64,000 nt of DNA. Source: Alphaproteobacteria bacterium (GTDB taxonomy: Bacteria; Pseudomonadota; Alphaproteobacteria; UBA2966). The notes below the pieces were generated by a model that searched no databases, was not told the origin of the DNA, and was given only the letters and a program-made list of their open reading frames with translations. Positions 53,954-63,229 of this stretch are shown here, piece after piece; position 1 is the first letter of the stretch; each line of letters starts with the position of its first letter. A program made the translations under genes and the position numbers. The DNA lies in assembly GCA_030740435.1 (NCBI GenBank), contig JASLXG010000031.1, forward strand, positions 1 to 64,000, written 5' to 3'.

Positions 53954-54736
53954 GTGAAGAAACTGCTCGTCGCCATCGCCGCTGCCGCCGTCCTGGCCAT
54001 CGCCGCCGGGCCGACCGCCGCCAAGGACTGGTCGAAAATCCGCATCGGCACCGAAGGCGCCTACCCGCCGTTCAACTTCATCGACAAGAGCGGCAAGCTG
54101 CAGGGCTTCGACGTCGATATCGCCAAGGCGCTGTGCGCCCAGATGAAGGCCCAATGCACCTTCGTGGCGCAAGACTGGGATGGCATCATTCCCGCCCTGA
54201 TGGCCAAGAAGTACGACGCCATCATCGCCTCCATGTCGATCACCGAGGAACGCAAGAAGAAGGTCTCCTTCAGCAAGAAGTACTACACCACGCCGGCCAA
54301 GTTCGTGCGCAAGTAGGGCTCGGGCATCGAGATCAACGCCGCCAGCCTCAAGGGCAAGACGGTCGGTGTGCAGCGCGCCACCATCCACGAGAACTTCCTG
54401 CGCGACAACTACGGCAAGATCGTCGAGATCAAGTCCTACGACACCCAGGAGAACGCCAACCTGGACTTCAGCGCCGGTCGCGTCGACCTGCTGCTGGCCG
54501 ACAGCGTGGCCCTGCTGGAGGGGCTGTTGAATACCCCAGCCGGCAAGAACGCAGAGTACATAGGGCCCGACTTCACCGATCCCAAGTGGTTCGGCGACGG
54601 TGCCGGCATCGCCGTGCGCAAGGGTGACGGCGACCTGGCCGCCGCCTTCACCAAGGCCATCGCCGCCATCCGCGCCAACGGCACCTACCAGAAGATCAAC
54701 GGCAAGTACTTCAAGTTCGACGTTTACGGTAAGTGA
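53954..54736 (+). pseudogene. Amino-acid ABC transporter periplasmic binding protein interrupted by an in-frame amber codon
   Basis: Starts GTG 53954 (GGGAGGA upstream). Signal peptide ending TAAK, then family features: [79 protein letters not shown] at 54314-54316 is codon 121, after which the frame runs intact through VGVQRATIHENFL and ends TAA-like at 54736. Total 260 codons is the usual size. Before the stop only half of a two-lobed protein is made. The codon may be a mutation of CAG or AAG, a sequence error, or suppressed. Confidence 0.8.
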
Positions 54737-54752
54737 ACCTAGGTTCGTTGTT

Positions 54753-54788
54753 GGGCGCCACTGATCGTTTTCGCGGTCGGTGGCGCCC
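54753..54788 (+). promoter_or_regulatory. 15-bp stem-loop between the binding-protein gene and the permease genes
   Basis: GGGCGCCACTGATCG (54753-54767) pairs with CGGTCGGTGGCGCCC (54774-54788) with two G-T pairs, loop TTTTCG. It lies between the binding-protein stop (54736) and the permease start (54846), without a downstream T-run. Its likely effect is to stabilise the upstream message so the binding protein exceeds the permeases, as at the dctP-dctM palindrome. Confidence 0.7.
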
Positions 54789-54820
54789 GCGCCTTGGCCC
54801 GCGCCTTGGCCCGCGCCTTG
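54785..54820 (+). repeat. Three tandem copies of GCCCGCGCCTTG
   Basis: The 12-bp unit occurs at 54785-54796, 54797-54808 and 54809-54820 without interruption. The first copy overlaps the 3' arm of the hairpin. It lies just before the permease start (54846). As a 12-bp unit it keeps the frame, and it is probably a slippage product of no fixed function. Confidence 0.7.
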
Positions 54821-54845
54821 GTATGAACCCCGCCGGTCCCGGGTG

Positions 54846-55532
54846 ATGGATCTTCACGGCTTCGGCTGGATGCTCGGCGTCGGGCTTTGGATGACCATCC
54901 GGGTGGCGCTGGCCTCGGTCGCGGTGGGCCTGGTGCTGGGCCTCATTGGTGCCGCCATGAAGCTATCGGGCTCGCGCACGGCGCGGGCCGTGGCCGGCGG
55001 CTACACCACCATCATCCGCGGCGTGCCCGAGCTTTTGCTGCTGCTGATCTTGTTCTTTGGCGGCACCATGGCCTTGCAGAGGATCTTCGAGCTCCTGGGC
55101 CATGACGAATATGTCGAGGTCAGCGCCTTCGGGGCCGGGGTGGCGACGCTGGGCTTCGTCTTCGGCGCTTATGCCACCGAGGTCTTCCGCGGTGCCATCC
55201 TGGCCGTGCCGCCGGGCCAGATCGACGCCGCCCGGGCCGTCGGCATGGGGCGGGTGCTGCAGTTTCGGCGCATCCTCTTGCCCCAGGTCTGGCGCTACGC
55301 GCTGCCGGGGCTGGGCAACCTGTGGATGGTGCTGCTCAAGGACACGGCCCTGATCTCGGTAGTCGGGCTCGACGAGATCATGCGCAAGGCCAGCATCGCC
55401 GCCGGGGCGACGCGCGAGCCGTTTACCTTTTACGCCGCGGCGGCGCTGATCTTTCTCGGCCTGACCGTGGTCTCGATGGCCGCCCTGCAATACTCCGAGA
55501 ACCGCGCCGGCCGCGGCTTCGGCAAGCTTTAG
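54846..55532 (+). CDS. Amino-acid ABC transporter permease (HisQ type)
   Basis: 228 aa from ATG 54846. Five hydrophobic segments and the inner-membrane loop EVFRGAILAVPPGQIDAARAVGMGRVLQFRRILLPQVWRYALPGLGNLW, the EAA-type ATPase-binding loop. The segment GGYTTIIRGVPELLLLLILFFGG is the usual HisQ/HisM N-terminal signature. It forms a heterodimer with the next gene product. Confidence 0.9.
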   Translation: MDLHGFGWMLGVGLWMTIRVALASVAVGLVLGLIGAAMKLSGSRTARAVAGGYTTIIRGVPELLLLLILFFGGTMALQRIFELLGHDEYVEVSAFGAGVATLGFVFGAYATEVFRGAILAVPPGQIDAARAVGMGRVLQFRRILLPQVWRYALPGLGNLWMVLLKDTALISVVGLDEIMRKASIAAGATREPFTFYAAAALIFLGLTVVSMAALQYSENRAGRGFGKL

Positions 55533-55535
55533 GGG

Positions 55536-56234
55536 GTGGCGGTGGATTTCGAGCTCATGGTGACAAGCATTCCCAGGCTGCTGGAAGGCGCCGTGCTGAC
55601 GCTGCAACTGGTGTCACTGTCGTTGATCCTGGGCATCATGCTGGCTTTGCCCCTGGCGCTCTGTCGGGTGTCGCGCCATCCTGCGCTGTGGATGCCGGTC
55701 TACGGCTATATCTTTTATTTTCGCGGCACGCCGCTGTTGGTGCAGATCTTCCTGACCTACTACGGCCTGGGCCAGTTCGAGGCGGTGCGGGAGAGTTTTC
55801 TCTGGCCCGTGCTGCGCGAGGCCTATTGGTGCGCCATCATCGCCTTCACCATGAACACGGCGGCCTACACGGCCGAGATCCTGCGTGGCGGCATTCTGGC
55901 GGTACCGGCTGGCGAGGTCGAGGCGGCGCGGGCCATGGGCATGTCGCGCCTTTTGCTCTATCGCCGCATCATCCTGCCCCGGGCCATGCGCATGGCGCTG
56001 CCGGCCTATGGCAACGAAGTGATCCTGATGCTCAAGGCCAGTGCGCTGGCCAGCACCATCACGCTGTTGGACCTCACCGGTGTGGCCCGGGTGATCGTGG
56101 CCCGCAGCTTCGCACCTTACGAGCTGTTTTTGACCGCCGGCGTTATCTACCTGCTCATGACCTTCGCCGTGACGCGCGCCGTCCGCGAGGCCGAGTACCG
56201 CCTCAGCCCCCACCTGCGGCCGCCGCCGCTTTAG
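55536..56234 (+). CDS. Amino-acid ABC transporter permease (HisM type)
   Basis: 232 aa from GTG 55536, 3 nt after the previous stop. Same fold: YIFYFRGTPLLVQIFLTYYGLGQF, EILRGGILAVPAGEVEAARAMGMSRLLLYRRIILPRAMRMALPAYGNEVILMLKASALAST. It completes the ATPase, binding protein and two permeases. Its stop lies 8 nt from the convergent EAL gene. Confidence 0.9.
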   Translation: MAVDFELMVTSIPRLLEGAVLTLQLVSLSLILGIMLALPLALCRVSRHPALWMPVYGYIFYFRGTPLLVQIFLTYYGLGQFEAVRESFLWPVLREAYWCAIIAFTMNTAAYTAEILRGGILAVPAGEVEAARAMGMSRLLLYRRIILPRAMRMALPAYGNEVILMLKASALASTITLLDLTGVARVIVARSFAPYELFLTAGVIYLLMTFAVTRAVREAEYRLSPHLRPPPL

Positions 56235-56241
56235 CTAAATT

Positions 56242-58083
56242 TCAGCTTGCTTGTTTTGCCGAGCGGGCCTCGGCGATGCGCCGCAAGAGCGCCTCCATGT
56301 GGGCTGCCGGCAGGGGTTCGGAATATAGGAATCCCTGGGCCTCGTCGCAGTTGAACTGCTTGAGACGCGCCAGTTGCTGTGGTGTCTCGACACCCTCGGC
56401 CACCACCGTCAGGCCGAGCTTGCCGGCCATGGCAATGACGGCCTCGACGACCGCGGCGTCACTCTGCTCCGAGGTCATCTTGGCGATGAACGAGCGGTCG
56501 ATCTTGACGGCCTTGATGGGCAGCCGCGTGAGGTAGCTGAGCGAGGAATAGCCGGTGCCAAAATCGTCGATCGAGAAGCTGACGCCGCGCACCGCCAATT
56601 GCTCCATCGCGGCGATAACGCTGCCCACGTCACGGATCAGCGAACTCTCGGTGATCTCCAGGTTCAGGTGGCGGCCCGCGAGGCCGCTTTCGTCGATTAT
56701 CTTCTCGACCTTGTCGGCGAAGCCCGGGTCGTGCAACTGGTGGCTGGAGACGTTGACACCGATGCAGCCCACGTCGAGGCCTGAATCCAACCAGGCCTTG
56801 GCCTGGCGGCAGGCCGTGCCGAGCGCCCAGTCGCCGATCGGGCCGATGCTGTGGGCCTGTTCGGCCAGCGCGATGAATTTCTCCGGCGGCACCGACCCCA
56901 GGCCCTCGTGCGACCAGCGCGCCAGCGCCTCGATGCCGGCGATGCGCCGGTCCTTGAGCGTCACCTTGGGTTGGTAGACCAACTCCAGCTCGCCCCGCTC
57001 GACGGCCTTGCGCAGCGCCAGCTCGAGCTCGAAGCGCTCGTCCGCGGCGCGTTTCATGTCGGGGGTGCAGAAATGGTAGCGCTCGCCACCCTCGCGCTGC
57101 GAGCGGAACAGTGCGGCGCTGGACTGGCGTAGCAGGGTTTCGGCGTCGGCGCCGTCGAAGGGGTAGACGCTGATGCCGATGCTGGCCGTCAGGTGGGTCT
57201 CGCGGCCCTCGGCCTCGAGCGGCCGGGCAAAGGCGGCCAGAATGCGCTGAGCGGCGCCGATCACCTGGTTGAGGTCGCGGGCCGCCGGGATCAGCACCAC
57301 GAACTGGTCGACACCGAGGCGGGTGATGGTGGTGTCGGGTCCGCTGCCGGCCAGCAGCCGCTCGGTCACCAATTGATAAGCGTCGTCGCTGTCGTCTCGG
57401 CCCACCACGTTGTACATCAACTCGAAGCGGTCGAGGCCGACCAGCAGCACCGCCGCCAGACCGCCGTCGCGGTCCGAGCGCCCGGCGGCGGCGCGCAATT
57501 GGCTGCGAAAGTGGGCCAGGCCGCTGAGCTCGCCGAGGCCCTGGTGGATGCTTTCCTCGGCATTGGCGGCCGTGGCCGGCTGCGCCGCGGGGCGACAAAG
57601 TTCCTGCTCGGCGATGGCGGCCAGGCGTTCCAGGCGCTGGCGCTGGCGCTCGCCGAAAGGGCGGTTGCCGCGATCCGCCAGGGCCACGGCGCCCAGCGGC
57701 CGGCCGGCGCTATCGTGCAGCGGCAGACCGACGAAGAAACCCAAGTCCGCCGTCGCTCCAGCTTCCCCGCCGGGCGCTGACAACACCATCTCGTCGTTGC
57801 GCAGGACCCGGGCGATGAGGTCGCTCAGTGGCGGCAGCACCGTCGCATCGACGCCGACGGCGCCCTTGAAGCAGAGCCCGCCGCCCTCGGCCACGGCAAT
57901 GCCGGCGATGGGCATGTCGAAGATGTCGGCGGCCAACGCCGTCAAACGCTCGAAGTGGTCCTCGCCCGCGCGGAACGACAGTTCGGCGCCGCTCGCGGCA
58001 TTCTCGTTTGCCACGGATGCGGCATCGGCCTGCTCGGCCAGGCGGACGATGTTTGTTTTGACGGGGGCCATCGCCGGTAACAT
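56242..58083 (-). CDS. GAF - degenerate GGDEF - EAL protein, likely c-di-GMP phosphodiesterase
   Basis: 613 aa. GAF domain ~30-165, a GGDEF-like domain ~190-345 in which the active site is G257-V-D-Q-F (GVDQF), and EAL domain ~355-600 with E385-[12 protein letters not shown] and VVAEGVE. The broken GGDEF should not make c-di-GMP but may bind GTP and activate the EAL domain, as in related proteins. No membrane segment. It is the second c-di-GMP protein of the window. Confidence 0.9.
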   Translation of the reverse strand: MLPAMAPVKTNIVRLAEQADAASVANENAASGAELSFRAGEDHFERLTALAADIFDMPIAGIAVAEGGGLCFKGAVGVDATVLPPLSDLIARVLRNDEMVLSAPGGEAGATADLGFFVGLPLHDSAGRPLGAVALADRGNRPFGERQRQRLERLAAIAEQELCRPAAQPATAANAEESIHQGLGELSGLAHFRSQLRAAAGRSDRDGGLAAVLLVGLDRFELMYNVVGRDDSDDAYQLVTERLLAGSGPDTTITRLGVDQFVVLIPAARDLNQVIGAAQRILAAFARPLEAEGRETHLTASIGISVYPFDGADAETLLRQSSAALFRSQREGGERYHFCTPDMKRAADERFELELALRKAVERGELELVYQPKVTLKDRRIAGIEALARWSHEGLGSVPPEKFIALAEQAHSIGPIGDWALGTACRQAKAWLDSGLDVGCIGVNVSSHQLHDPGFADKVEKIIDESGLAGRHLNLEITESSLIRDVGSVIAAMEQLAVRGVSFSIDDFGTGYSSLSYLTRLPIKAVKIDRSFIAKMTSEQSDAAVVEAVIAMAGKLGLTVVAEGVETPQQLARLKQFNCDEAQGFLYSEPLPAAHMEALLRRIAEARSAKQAS

Positions 58084-58159
58084 GCCACGAGGTGGTTAAT
58101 AGTCAGTGACCAGCCCGCGGGCTAGGGACGTAATACGCGAAATATCCTAAACTGCGCCC

Positions 58160-59173
58160 GTGCGAACCCTATTGCCTCTCCTGTTGGCCCTTCTGGGCTT
58201 GGCCTCGAGCGGCTGCCTGCCGCGCCAGCAGGAGGCCGGGCCGCCCTTTGCCGAGCCCATCTTCTCGCGCGGCCGTATCGTCACCGGCGACGACCACCGG
58301 CTGCCGGTCGAGCGTTGGGCACCGGCCGGCCGGCCGCGGGCCGTGATGGTGGCGCTGCATGGCTTCAACGACTATCGCCAGGCTTTCGCCGCCGCCGCCG
58401 CCTGGTGGGCCGAACGCGGCCTGCTCGTCTATGCCTACGACCAGCGCGGCTTCGGCGAGACGGTGGAGGTGGGCATCTGGGGCGGCACAGACAACATGGT
58501 CGGCGATCTGGTTGACGTCGTGCGGGCGGTGCGCCGACGCCATCCGGACCCGCCCATCGTGTTGCTGGGTTCGAGCATGGGCGGCGCCGTGATCCTGACG
58601 GCGCTGGGCGCGGCGGAGACCGGGCCCGCTTCACCACGTGACTTCCTCGAGCGCGAGGTCGCAGGCGCCGTGCTGCTGGCGCCCGCCATCTGGGGGCGCA
58701 AGGTTCTGCCGCCCGGCTATGCCGAGGCGCTGTGGTTTGCCACCCACCTGGCCCCCTGGCGGCGCTATTCCGGCAGTGGCCTCGGCATCAAGCCTTCCGA
58801 CAACGTCGAGATGCTGCGGGCCTTGGGCCGCGATCCCCTGATCATCAAGGAAAGCCGCAGCGATGCCGTTTGGGGCCTGGTCGAGCTGATGGACGCGGCG
58901 CTGCAGGCGGCGCCGCGGGTAGAAAAACCGTTGCTGGTGCTCTACGGCGAACGTGACGAAGTGATACCCGAGAACGCCACCCGCCTGATGATGGCCCGGC
59001 TGTCGGCCGGGCGCCGGCTGGTCATCTACCCCGAGGGCTATCATATGCTGTTGCGTGATCTGCAGGCCGAGACGGTTTGGCGCGACGTGCTGGCCTGGAT
59101 AGAGGACAGCGGCGCGGCCTTGCCCTCGGGCTTTGAACGTCCGCCCGAGGTGGCCGAAATAGGCGCCAAGTGA
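58160..59173 (+). CDS. Alpha/beta-hydrolase lipoprotein (monoacylglycerol-lipase-like)
   Basis: 337 aa from GTG 58160. Signal peptide with lipobox LASSGC. Alpha/beta-hydrolase elements: [10 protein letters not shown] (oxyanion His-Gly), nucleophile elbow GSSMGG, acid in [14 protein letters not shown] and the His in [11 protein letters not shown]. The hydrolase_4 layout is that of monoacylglycerol lipases. Substrate unknown. Followed 31 nt later by malate synthase. Confidence 0.85.
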   Translation: MRTLLPLLLALLGLASSGCLPRQQEAGPPFAEPIFSRGRIVTGDDHRLPVERWAPAGRPRAVMVALHGFNDYRQAFAAAAAWWAERGLLVYAYDQRGFGETVEVGIWGGTDNMVGDLVDVVRAVRRRHPDPPIVLLGSSMGGAVILTALGAAETGPASPRDFLEREVAGAVLLAPAIWGRKVLPPGYAEALWFATHLAPWRRYSGSGLGIKPSDNVEMLRALGRDPLIIKESRSDAVWGLVELMDAALQAAPRVEKPLLVLYGERDEVIPENATRLMMARLSAGRRLVIYPEGYHMLLRDLQAETVWRDVLAWIEDSGAALPSGFERPPEVAEIGAK

Positions 59174-59204
59174 GAGACGGAATAACAACGGGGAAGCGAA
59201 CGGT

Positions 59205-60839
59205 ATGACAGAGAACGAATTGGCCCGGGCGGCCGAGGGCGTGGAGGTGCTGGGCGAATTGGGGCCGGGCTTTGATCGGATCCTCAGCCCCGAGGCCATT
59301 GGCCTGGTGGCCATGCTGGAGCGCCGCTTCGGCGACGAACGGCGTCGCTTGCTGGCCCGTCGCGAGGAGGTGCAGGCCCGGCTCGACGCCGGCGAAAAGC
59401 CCGATTTTCTGGCCGAAACGGCGGCCGTGCGGGCGGCCGACTGGCGCGTCGCACCCTTGCCCGATGATTTGCTCGACCGCCGGGTCGAGATCACCGGCCC
59501 GGTCGACCGCAAGATGGTCATCAACGCCCTGAACTCGGGTGCCAGCGTCTTCATGGCCGATTTCGAGGATGCCACAACACCGACCTGGTCCAATCTCATC
59601 GAGGGCCACATCAATCTGCGCGACGCGGTGCGCCGCGAGATCGAGTTTCGCGATCCCAACTCGGGCAAGGAATACAGCCTGGCCGACAAGACCGCGACGC
59701 TGCTGGTGCGGCCCCGCGGCTGGCATTTGCAGGAAAACCACGTGGCCATCGAGGGCCGGCCCATATCGGCCTCGCTGTTCGACTTCGGGCTCTACTTCTT
59801 CCACAACGCCCGGGCCCTTTTGCAACGCGGCAGCGGGCCCTATTTTTATCTGCCCAAGCTGGAGAGCCATCTCGAAGCTCGGCTCTGGAACGATGTCTTC
59901 GTGGCGGCCCAGGAGGCCCTGGGCGTGCCCCAGGGCAGCATCAAGGCGACGGTGCTGATCGAGACCATCCTGGCGGCCTTCGAGATGGACGAGATTCTGT
60001 ATGAGCTGCGCCAGCATTCGGCCGGCCTCAATTGCGGCCGCTGGGACTACATCTTCAGCTTCATCAAGAAGTTCCGCCACGACCCGGCCTGCGTGCTGCC
60101 CGACCGGGCCGAGGTCGGCATGACGCGCCACCTGATGCGCTCCTACAGCCTGCTCACCATCAAGACCTGCCACCACCGCGGCGTCCACGCCATCGGCGGC
60201 ATGGCGGCCCAGATCCCCATCAAGAACGATGCCGAGGCCAACGAAGAGGCCCTGGCCAAGGTGCGCGCCGACAAGGAACGCGAGGCCGGCGACGGCCATG
60301 ACGGCACTTGGGTGGCCCATCCCGGACTGGTGCCCATCGCCAAGGCCATCTTCGACGACAAGATGCCCGAGGCCAACCAGATCGCCCGTCAGCGCCAGGA
60401 CGTGGCGACTAAGGCTGCCGACCTGCTCGAGGTGCCCGAGGGGCCCATCACCGAGGCCGGCTTGCGCCAGAACGTCAACGTCGGCATCCGCTATCTCGAA
60501 GCCTGGCTGCGCGGCGTCGGCTGCGTGCCGCTCTATAATCTCATGGAGGACGCCGCCACGGCCGAGATCTCGCGCTCCCAGGTCTGGCAATGGATCCGCC
60601 ACGGCGCCAGCCTGGACGACGGCCGCGTCATCGATCGCGACCTGTTCCAGGCCGTGCTCGAGGAGGAGATGGCCGGGATCAAGGCCGAACTGGGGGACGA
60701 GGCCTATGCTGCCAGCCGTTTCGAGGCCGCCAGCGGCATTTTCGCCGAACTCATTACGACTGAGGACTTCGTCGATTTTCTCACCTTGCCGGCCTACGAA
60801 ATGGTGGCCGCGGAGGCATCGGCGGGTAGTTCGGCATGA
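59205..60839 (+). CDS. aceB: Malate synthase A
   Basis: 544 aa, the usual length for isoform A. It condenses glyoxylate with acetyl-CoA in the glyoxylate shunt. Recognisable blocks: [112 protein letters not shown] and [19 protein letters not shown]. No icl gene is in the window. It overlaps the next gene by 4 nt. Confidence 0.95.
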   Translation: MTENELARAAEGVEVLGELGPGFDRILSPEAIGLVAMLERRFGDERRRLLARREEVQARLDAGEKPDFLAETAAVRAADWRVAPLPDDLLDRRVEITGPVDRKMVINALNSGASVFMADFEDATTPTWSNLIEGHINLRDAVRREIEFRDPNSGKEYSLADKTATLLVRPRGWHLQENHVAIEGRPISASLFDFGLYFFHNARALLQRGSGPYFYLPKLESHLEARLWNDVFVAAQEALGVPQGSIKATVLIETILAAFEMDEILYELRQHSAGLNCGRWDYIFSFIKKFRHDPACVLPDRAEVGMTRHLMRSYSLLTIKTCHHRGVHAIGGMAAQIPIKNDAEANEEALAKVRADKEREAGDGHDGTWVAHPGLVPIAKAIFDDKMPEANQIARQRQDVATKAADLLEVPEGPITEAGLRQNVNVGIRYLEAWLRGVGCVPLYNLMEDAATAEISRSQVWQWIRHGASLDDGRVIDRDLFQAVLEEEMAGIKAELGDEAYAASRFEAASGIFAELITTEDFVDFLTLPAYEMVAAEASAGSSA

Positions 60840-61783
60840 AGATCGGCATCCTGGGTGCCGGCGCCATGGGCTGCGTCTACGGCGCCCACTTTCATGAAGC
60901 CGGCCACGAGGTCTGGCTGATCGACCGCTGGGCCGAGCACGTGGCCGCCATCGCGGCGAACGGCCTCAGGGTCGAGGGCATGAGCGGCGACCGCACGCTG
61001 GACATCGCCGCCAGCGGCGACCCGGCCGAAGTCGGCGCTTGCCAGCTGGTGGTGGTTGCCACCAAGGCCGACGACACCGAAGTTGCGGTGCGTGGCGCGG
61101 CGGCGCTGATGGGCAACCAGACCAACGTCCTGGTCATCCAGAACGGCCTGGGCGCGCTCGAGCGCATGGCGCCGCTGGTGCCGCCGGAACGTCTCATCCT
61201 GGGCATCGCCGGCGGCTTCGGCTCCTCGGTCGAGGAGCCCGGCCGGGTGCACCATAACGGCATGAGGTTCGTGCACATGGCGGCCGCCGAGGGGGCCGCC
61301 GACGGCCGCGTGCGGGACTGCGTCGAGATATGGCGGGGCGCCGGCTTCACGGCCGAAGCCTTCGACGACGCCCAGTCGATGATCTGGGGCAAGATGCTGG
61401 GCAACATCGCCTTCTCGGCCGTCTCGACGGTGACCGGCCTCAGGCTGGGTCAGGTAGTTTCGAACCCCGAGGCCTTCGCGCTTTCCTGTGCCTGTGTCGA
61501 GGAGGCGGCGGCCCTGGCGGCGGCCAAGGCCATAACATTGCCCTACGACGATCCCATCGCCTTCATCCGCGACTTCGCCGGTGGCATGCCCAAGGCCCGG
61601 CCCAGCGTCATGCTCGACCTGCTGGCCGGCCGGCGCTCCGAGATCGATTACCTCAACGGCGCCGTGGCCCGCGAGGCGCCCTTGCTGGGTCTCGAGGCGC
61701 CGGTCAACGCGGTAATGGCCCAGGCCGTCAGGGCGCTGGAGCAAAAAGCGGCTGATCTGGGTCAGGCCTACGGCGTGGTCTGA
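60836..61783 (+). CDS. Ketopantoate reductase-family (PanE/ApbA) dehydrogenase
   Basis: 315 aa starting inside the malate synthase stop (ATGA). NAD(P)-binding [25 protein letters not shown] at the N-terminus, [19 protein letters not shown], the catalytic Lys in [16 protein letters not shown], and a C-terminal domain with [25 protein letters not shown]. It may be a true 2-dehydropantoate reductase or a relative acting on another 2-oxoacid; coupling to malate synthase rather than to pan genes leaves this open. Confidence 0.88.
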   Translation: MKIGILGAGAMGCVYGAHFHEAGHEVWLIDRWAEHVAAIAANGLRVEGMSGDRTLDIAASGDPAEVGACQLVVVATKADDTEVAVRGAAALMGNQTNVLVIQNGLGALERMAPLVPPERLILGIAGGFGSSVEEPGRVHHNGMRFVHMAAAEGAADGRVRDCVEIWRGAGFTAEAFDDAQSMIWGKMLGNIAFSAVSTVTGLRLGQVVSNPEAFALSCACVEEAAALAAAKAITLPYDDPIAFIRDFAGGMPKARPSVMLDLLAGRRSEIDYLNGAVAREAPLLGLEAPVNAVMAQAVRALEQKAADLGQAYGVV

Positions 61784-61789
61784 CCCGCT

Positions 61790-62443
61790 CTAGTCTTCGC
61801 TGAGGTGCAGTTTCAGGCCGTCGCGAATGTGCAGGATCATCTCCCTGTGCGCCTCCTCCGGCTTTCCCTTGGCGATGACCTCGTAGATCTTCAGGTGCGC
61901 CTCGGGATCGGGGCGCACATTGCCGCTCTGGGTCATGGCGAAGAGCCAGAGCGATATGCCCCGGTGCCAAAGATTCTCGAACATCTCGAGCAGCACCGGA
62001 TTTCCGGTCTTTTCGACGATCAGGCGGTGGATGGCGCGGTTGATGATGAATTCATCCTTGAGCGTGCGCTCGTCCGGTTGCAACTCGGCGTCGACGCTGG
62101 CCTTTAGCTCGGCAAGCGTTTCGGCCGAGGCGTTGGCGGCCAGCAGGTAGGCGGCATGGCCCTCGATGGCTTCGCGGGCGCCGTACATGGCCCGAACTTC
62201 CTGGTCCGAGATATCGCGGATGGAAAAGCCCTTGCGGCCGGACTGCAACAATATGCCTTCCTGCTCCAGGCGCAGCAGGGCCTCCCGCACCGGTGTGCGG
62301 CTGACATTGATCTCGGCCGCGATCTGTTCCTGGATCAGGCGTTCGCCCGGCTGGATCTCGCCGTCGACGATGGCCGATAGGATCTGCTCGTAAACGTAGA
62401 TCGCTAGTCGCGGTTGAACGTTGGGGGCGCGTCTAAACTTCAT
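61790..62443 (-). CDS. GntR-family regulator with FCD ligand-binding domain
   Basis: 217 aa. Winged helix with YVYEQILSAIVDGEIQPGERLIQEQIAAEINVSRTPVREALLRLEQEGILL, then an FCD helical domain (MYGAREAIEGHAAYLLA, HRLIVEKTGNPVLLEMFENLWHR) with the His residues that usually bind a metal. It is divergent from ridA and probably represses it through the operator at 62465-62481. Its stop codon is the TAG of a TAGAGCGG motif also seen in the palindromic element at 5.6 kb. Confidence 0.92.
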   Translation of the reverse strand: MKFRRAPNVQPRLAIYVYEQILSAIVDGEIQPGERLIQEQIAAEINVSRTPVREALLRLEQEGILLQSGRKGFSIRDISDQEVRAMYGAREAIEGHAAYLLAANASAETLAELKASVDAELQPDERTLKDEFIINRAIHRLIVEKTGNPVLLEMFENLWHRGISLWLFAMTQSGNVRPDPEAHLKIYEVIAKGKPEEAHREMILHIRDGLKLHLSED

Positions 62444-62464
62444 GCTTTGCCTCTTCCAGCAAGG

Positions 62465-62481
62465 TACTGTATACAGGATAC
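62465..62481. promoter_or_regulatory. Putative operator of the GntR/FCD regulator upstream of ridA
   Basis: TACTGTATACAGGATAC at 62465-62481 contains the palindrome TGTATACA (62468-62475) and GTAT-N5-ATAC (62469-62481). FCD-type GntR proteins bind short sites rich in GTATAC. It touches the ridA start (62482) and lies 22 bp from the divergent gntR start, as expected for autoregulation. A similar ATACAGTAT stands at 63032-63040. Confidence 0.6.
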
Positions 62482-62889
62482 ATGGTAGTCTTGTCAGCTT
62501 CCGGAAGCGGCCGATTCGAAAAAGCGGGCTCCTACGCCCGGGCCAAACGCGTGGGGCCGTTCGTCTACATCGCCGGCACCACCTCGATGCACAAGGGCGA
62601 ACTCCACGCGCCCTATGACATTTACGAGCAAAGCGTCTTCATTTTCAAACAAATCGAGATGGCGCTGGGCGCCGTCGGTGCCGAGCTGCGCCACGTCGTG
62701 CGGACCAAAGCCTACGTCACGGACATGCGCGACGCCGGCGGCTTCATCCGGGCCCACGGCGAAACCTTCAAGGACATCGAACCCGTGCTGACCGGCGTCG
62801 AGGCTGGTTTGACCACGCCCGGAATGATGGTCGAGATCGAGGTCGACGCCATCATCCACACGCCCGACGGCGAGATCTCCTACGACTGA
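62482..62889 (+). CDS. RidA-family (YjgF) enamine/imine deaminase-like protein
   Basis: 135 aa. RidA fold: VGPFVYIAGTTSM, IYEQSVFIFKQIEMALGAVGAELRHVVRTKAYVTDM (with Arg that binds carboxylate) and TPGMMVEIEVDAIIH. Family members detoxify reactive enamines from amino-acid breakdown, or act in specific catabolic pathways. Located between the GntR operator and the LivM gene, it may belong to an amine degradation operon. Followed by a hairpin at 62954-62969. Confidence 0.9.
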   Translation: MVVLSASGSGRFEKAGSYARAKRVGPFVYIAGTTSMHKGELHAPYDIYEQSVFIFKQIEMALGAVGAELRHVVRTKAYVTDMRDAGGFIRAHGETFKDIEPVLTGVEAGLTTPGMMVEIEVDAIIHTPDGEISYD

Positions 62890-62953
62890 CAGCGAATCCG
62901 AGCGATCAATTCGTGCTCGCTATCGAGGCCGCGGCGGGACCAGGAAATAGGTC

Positions 62954-62969
62954 CGGCGCCCTGGCGCCG
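62954..62969 (+). terminator. GC hairpin after ridA, possible terminator
   Basis: CGGCGCC (62954-62960) pairs with GGCGCCG (62963-62969), a 7-bp stem with a loop of two (CT), followed by TTTGCC. The T-run is short. It lies 65 nt past ridA and before a new AT-rich promoter near 63030, so it may end the ridA transcript. Confidence 0.45.
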
Positions 62970-63031
62970 TTTGCCCTTCTCGGCGAGATTTTCGTTTGCC
63001 GCTGAGCGTCGCGACTGCTATCCTTCATTGG

Positions 63032-63040
63032 ATACAGTAT
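63032..63040. promoter_or_regulatory. Possible second site of the GntR regulator, upstream of the transporter genes
   Basis: ATACAGTAT is an inverted repeat (ATAC-A-GTAT) in the AT-rich stretch 63020-63065, about 75 bp upstream of the next small frame. It resembles the GTAT/ATAC site before ridA. If bound by the same regulator it would join the transporter to the ridA regulon. Confidence 0.45.
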
Positions 63041-63114
63041 TCAATTCAACAAGAAAAAAATACTGATCGAATCCCTTCGGGAGGGGCATACGGGCCAAGG
63101 GGGAGGCGGGCAAA

Positions 63115-63225
63115 TTGAGCAAGTGGGAATGGGGCGAGTGGCGACGGGACTTGGCCGACGCTGTCTCGCCGATTGCCGGCCATTGGACGCCTGGCGACAT
63201 CCTTGCCACTGAGCCCGAGACTTAG
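63115..63225 (+). CDS. Possible 36-residue Trp-rich small protein before the LivM gene
   Basis: TTG start at 63115 with GGGGGAGG a few bases upstream, ending in TAG at 63223-63225, 4 nt before the LivM start. The product LSKWEWGEWRRDLADAVSPI... has four Trp in 36 residues and no membrane segment. The good ribosome site and close spacing favour translation, either as a small protein or as a leader coupled to the permease gene. No relative is recognised. Confidence 0.4.
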   Translation: MSKWEWGEWRRDLADAVSPIAGHWTPGDILATEPET

Positions 63226-63229
63226 GCGC

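Noticed and set aside
59022-60602. 526-codon minus-strand frame over malate synthase
   Set aside because: Shadow of a well-conserved gene; no motif or ribosome site.
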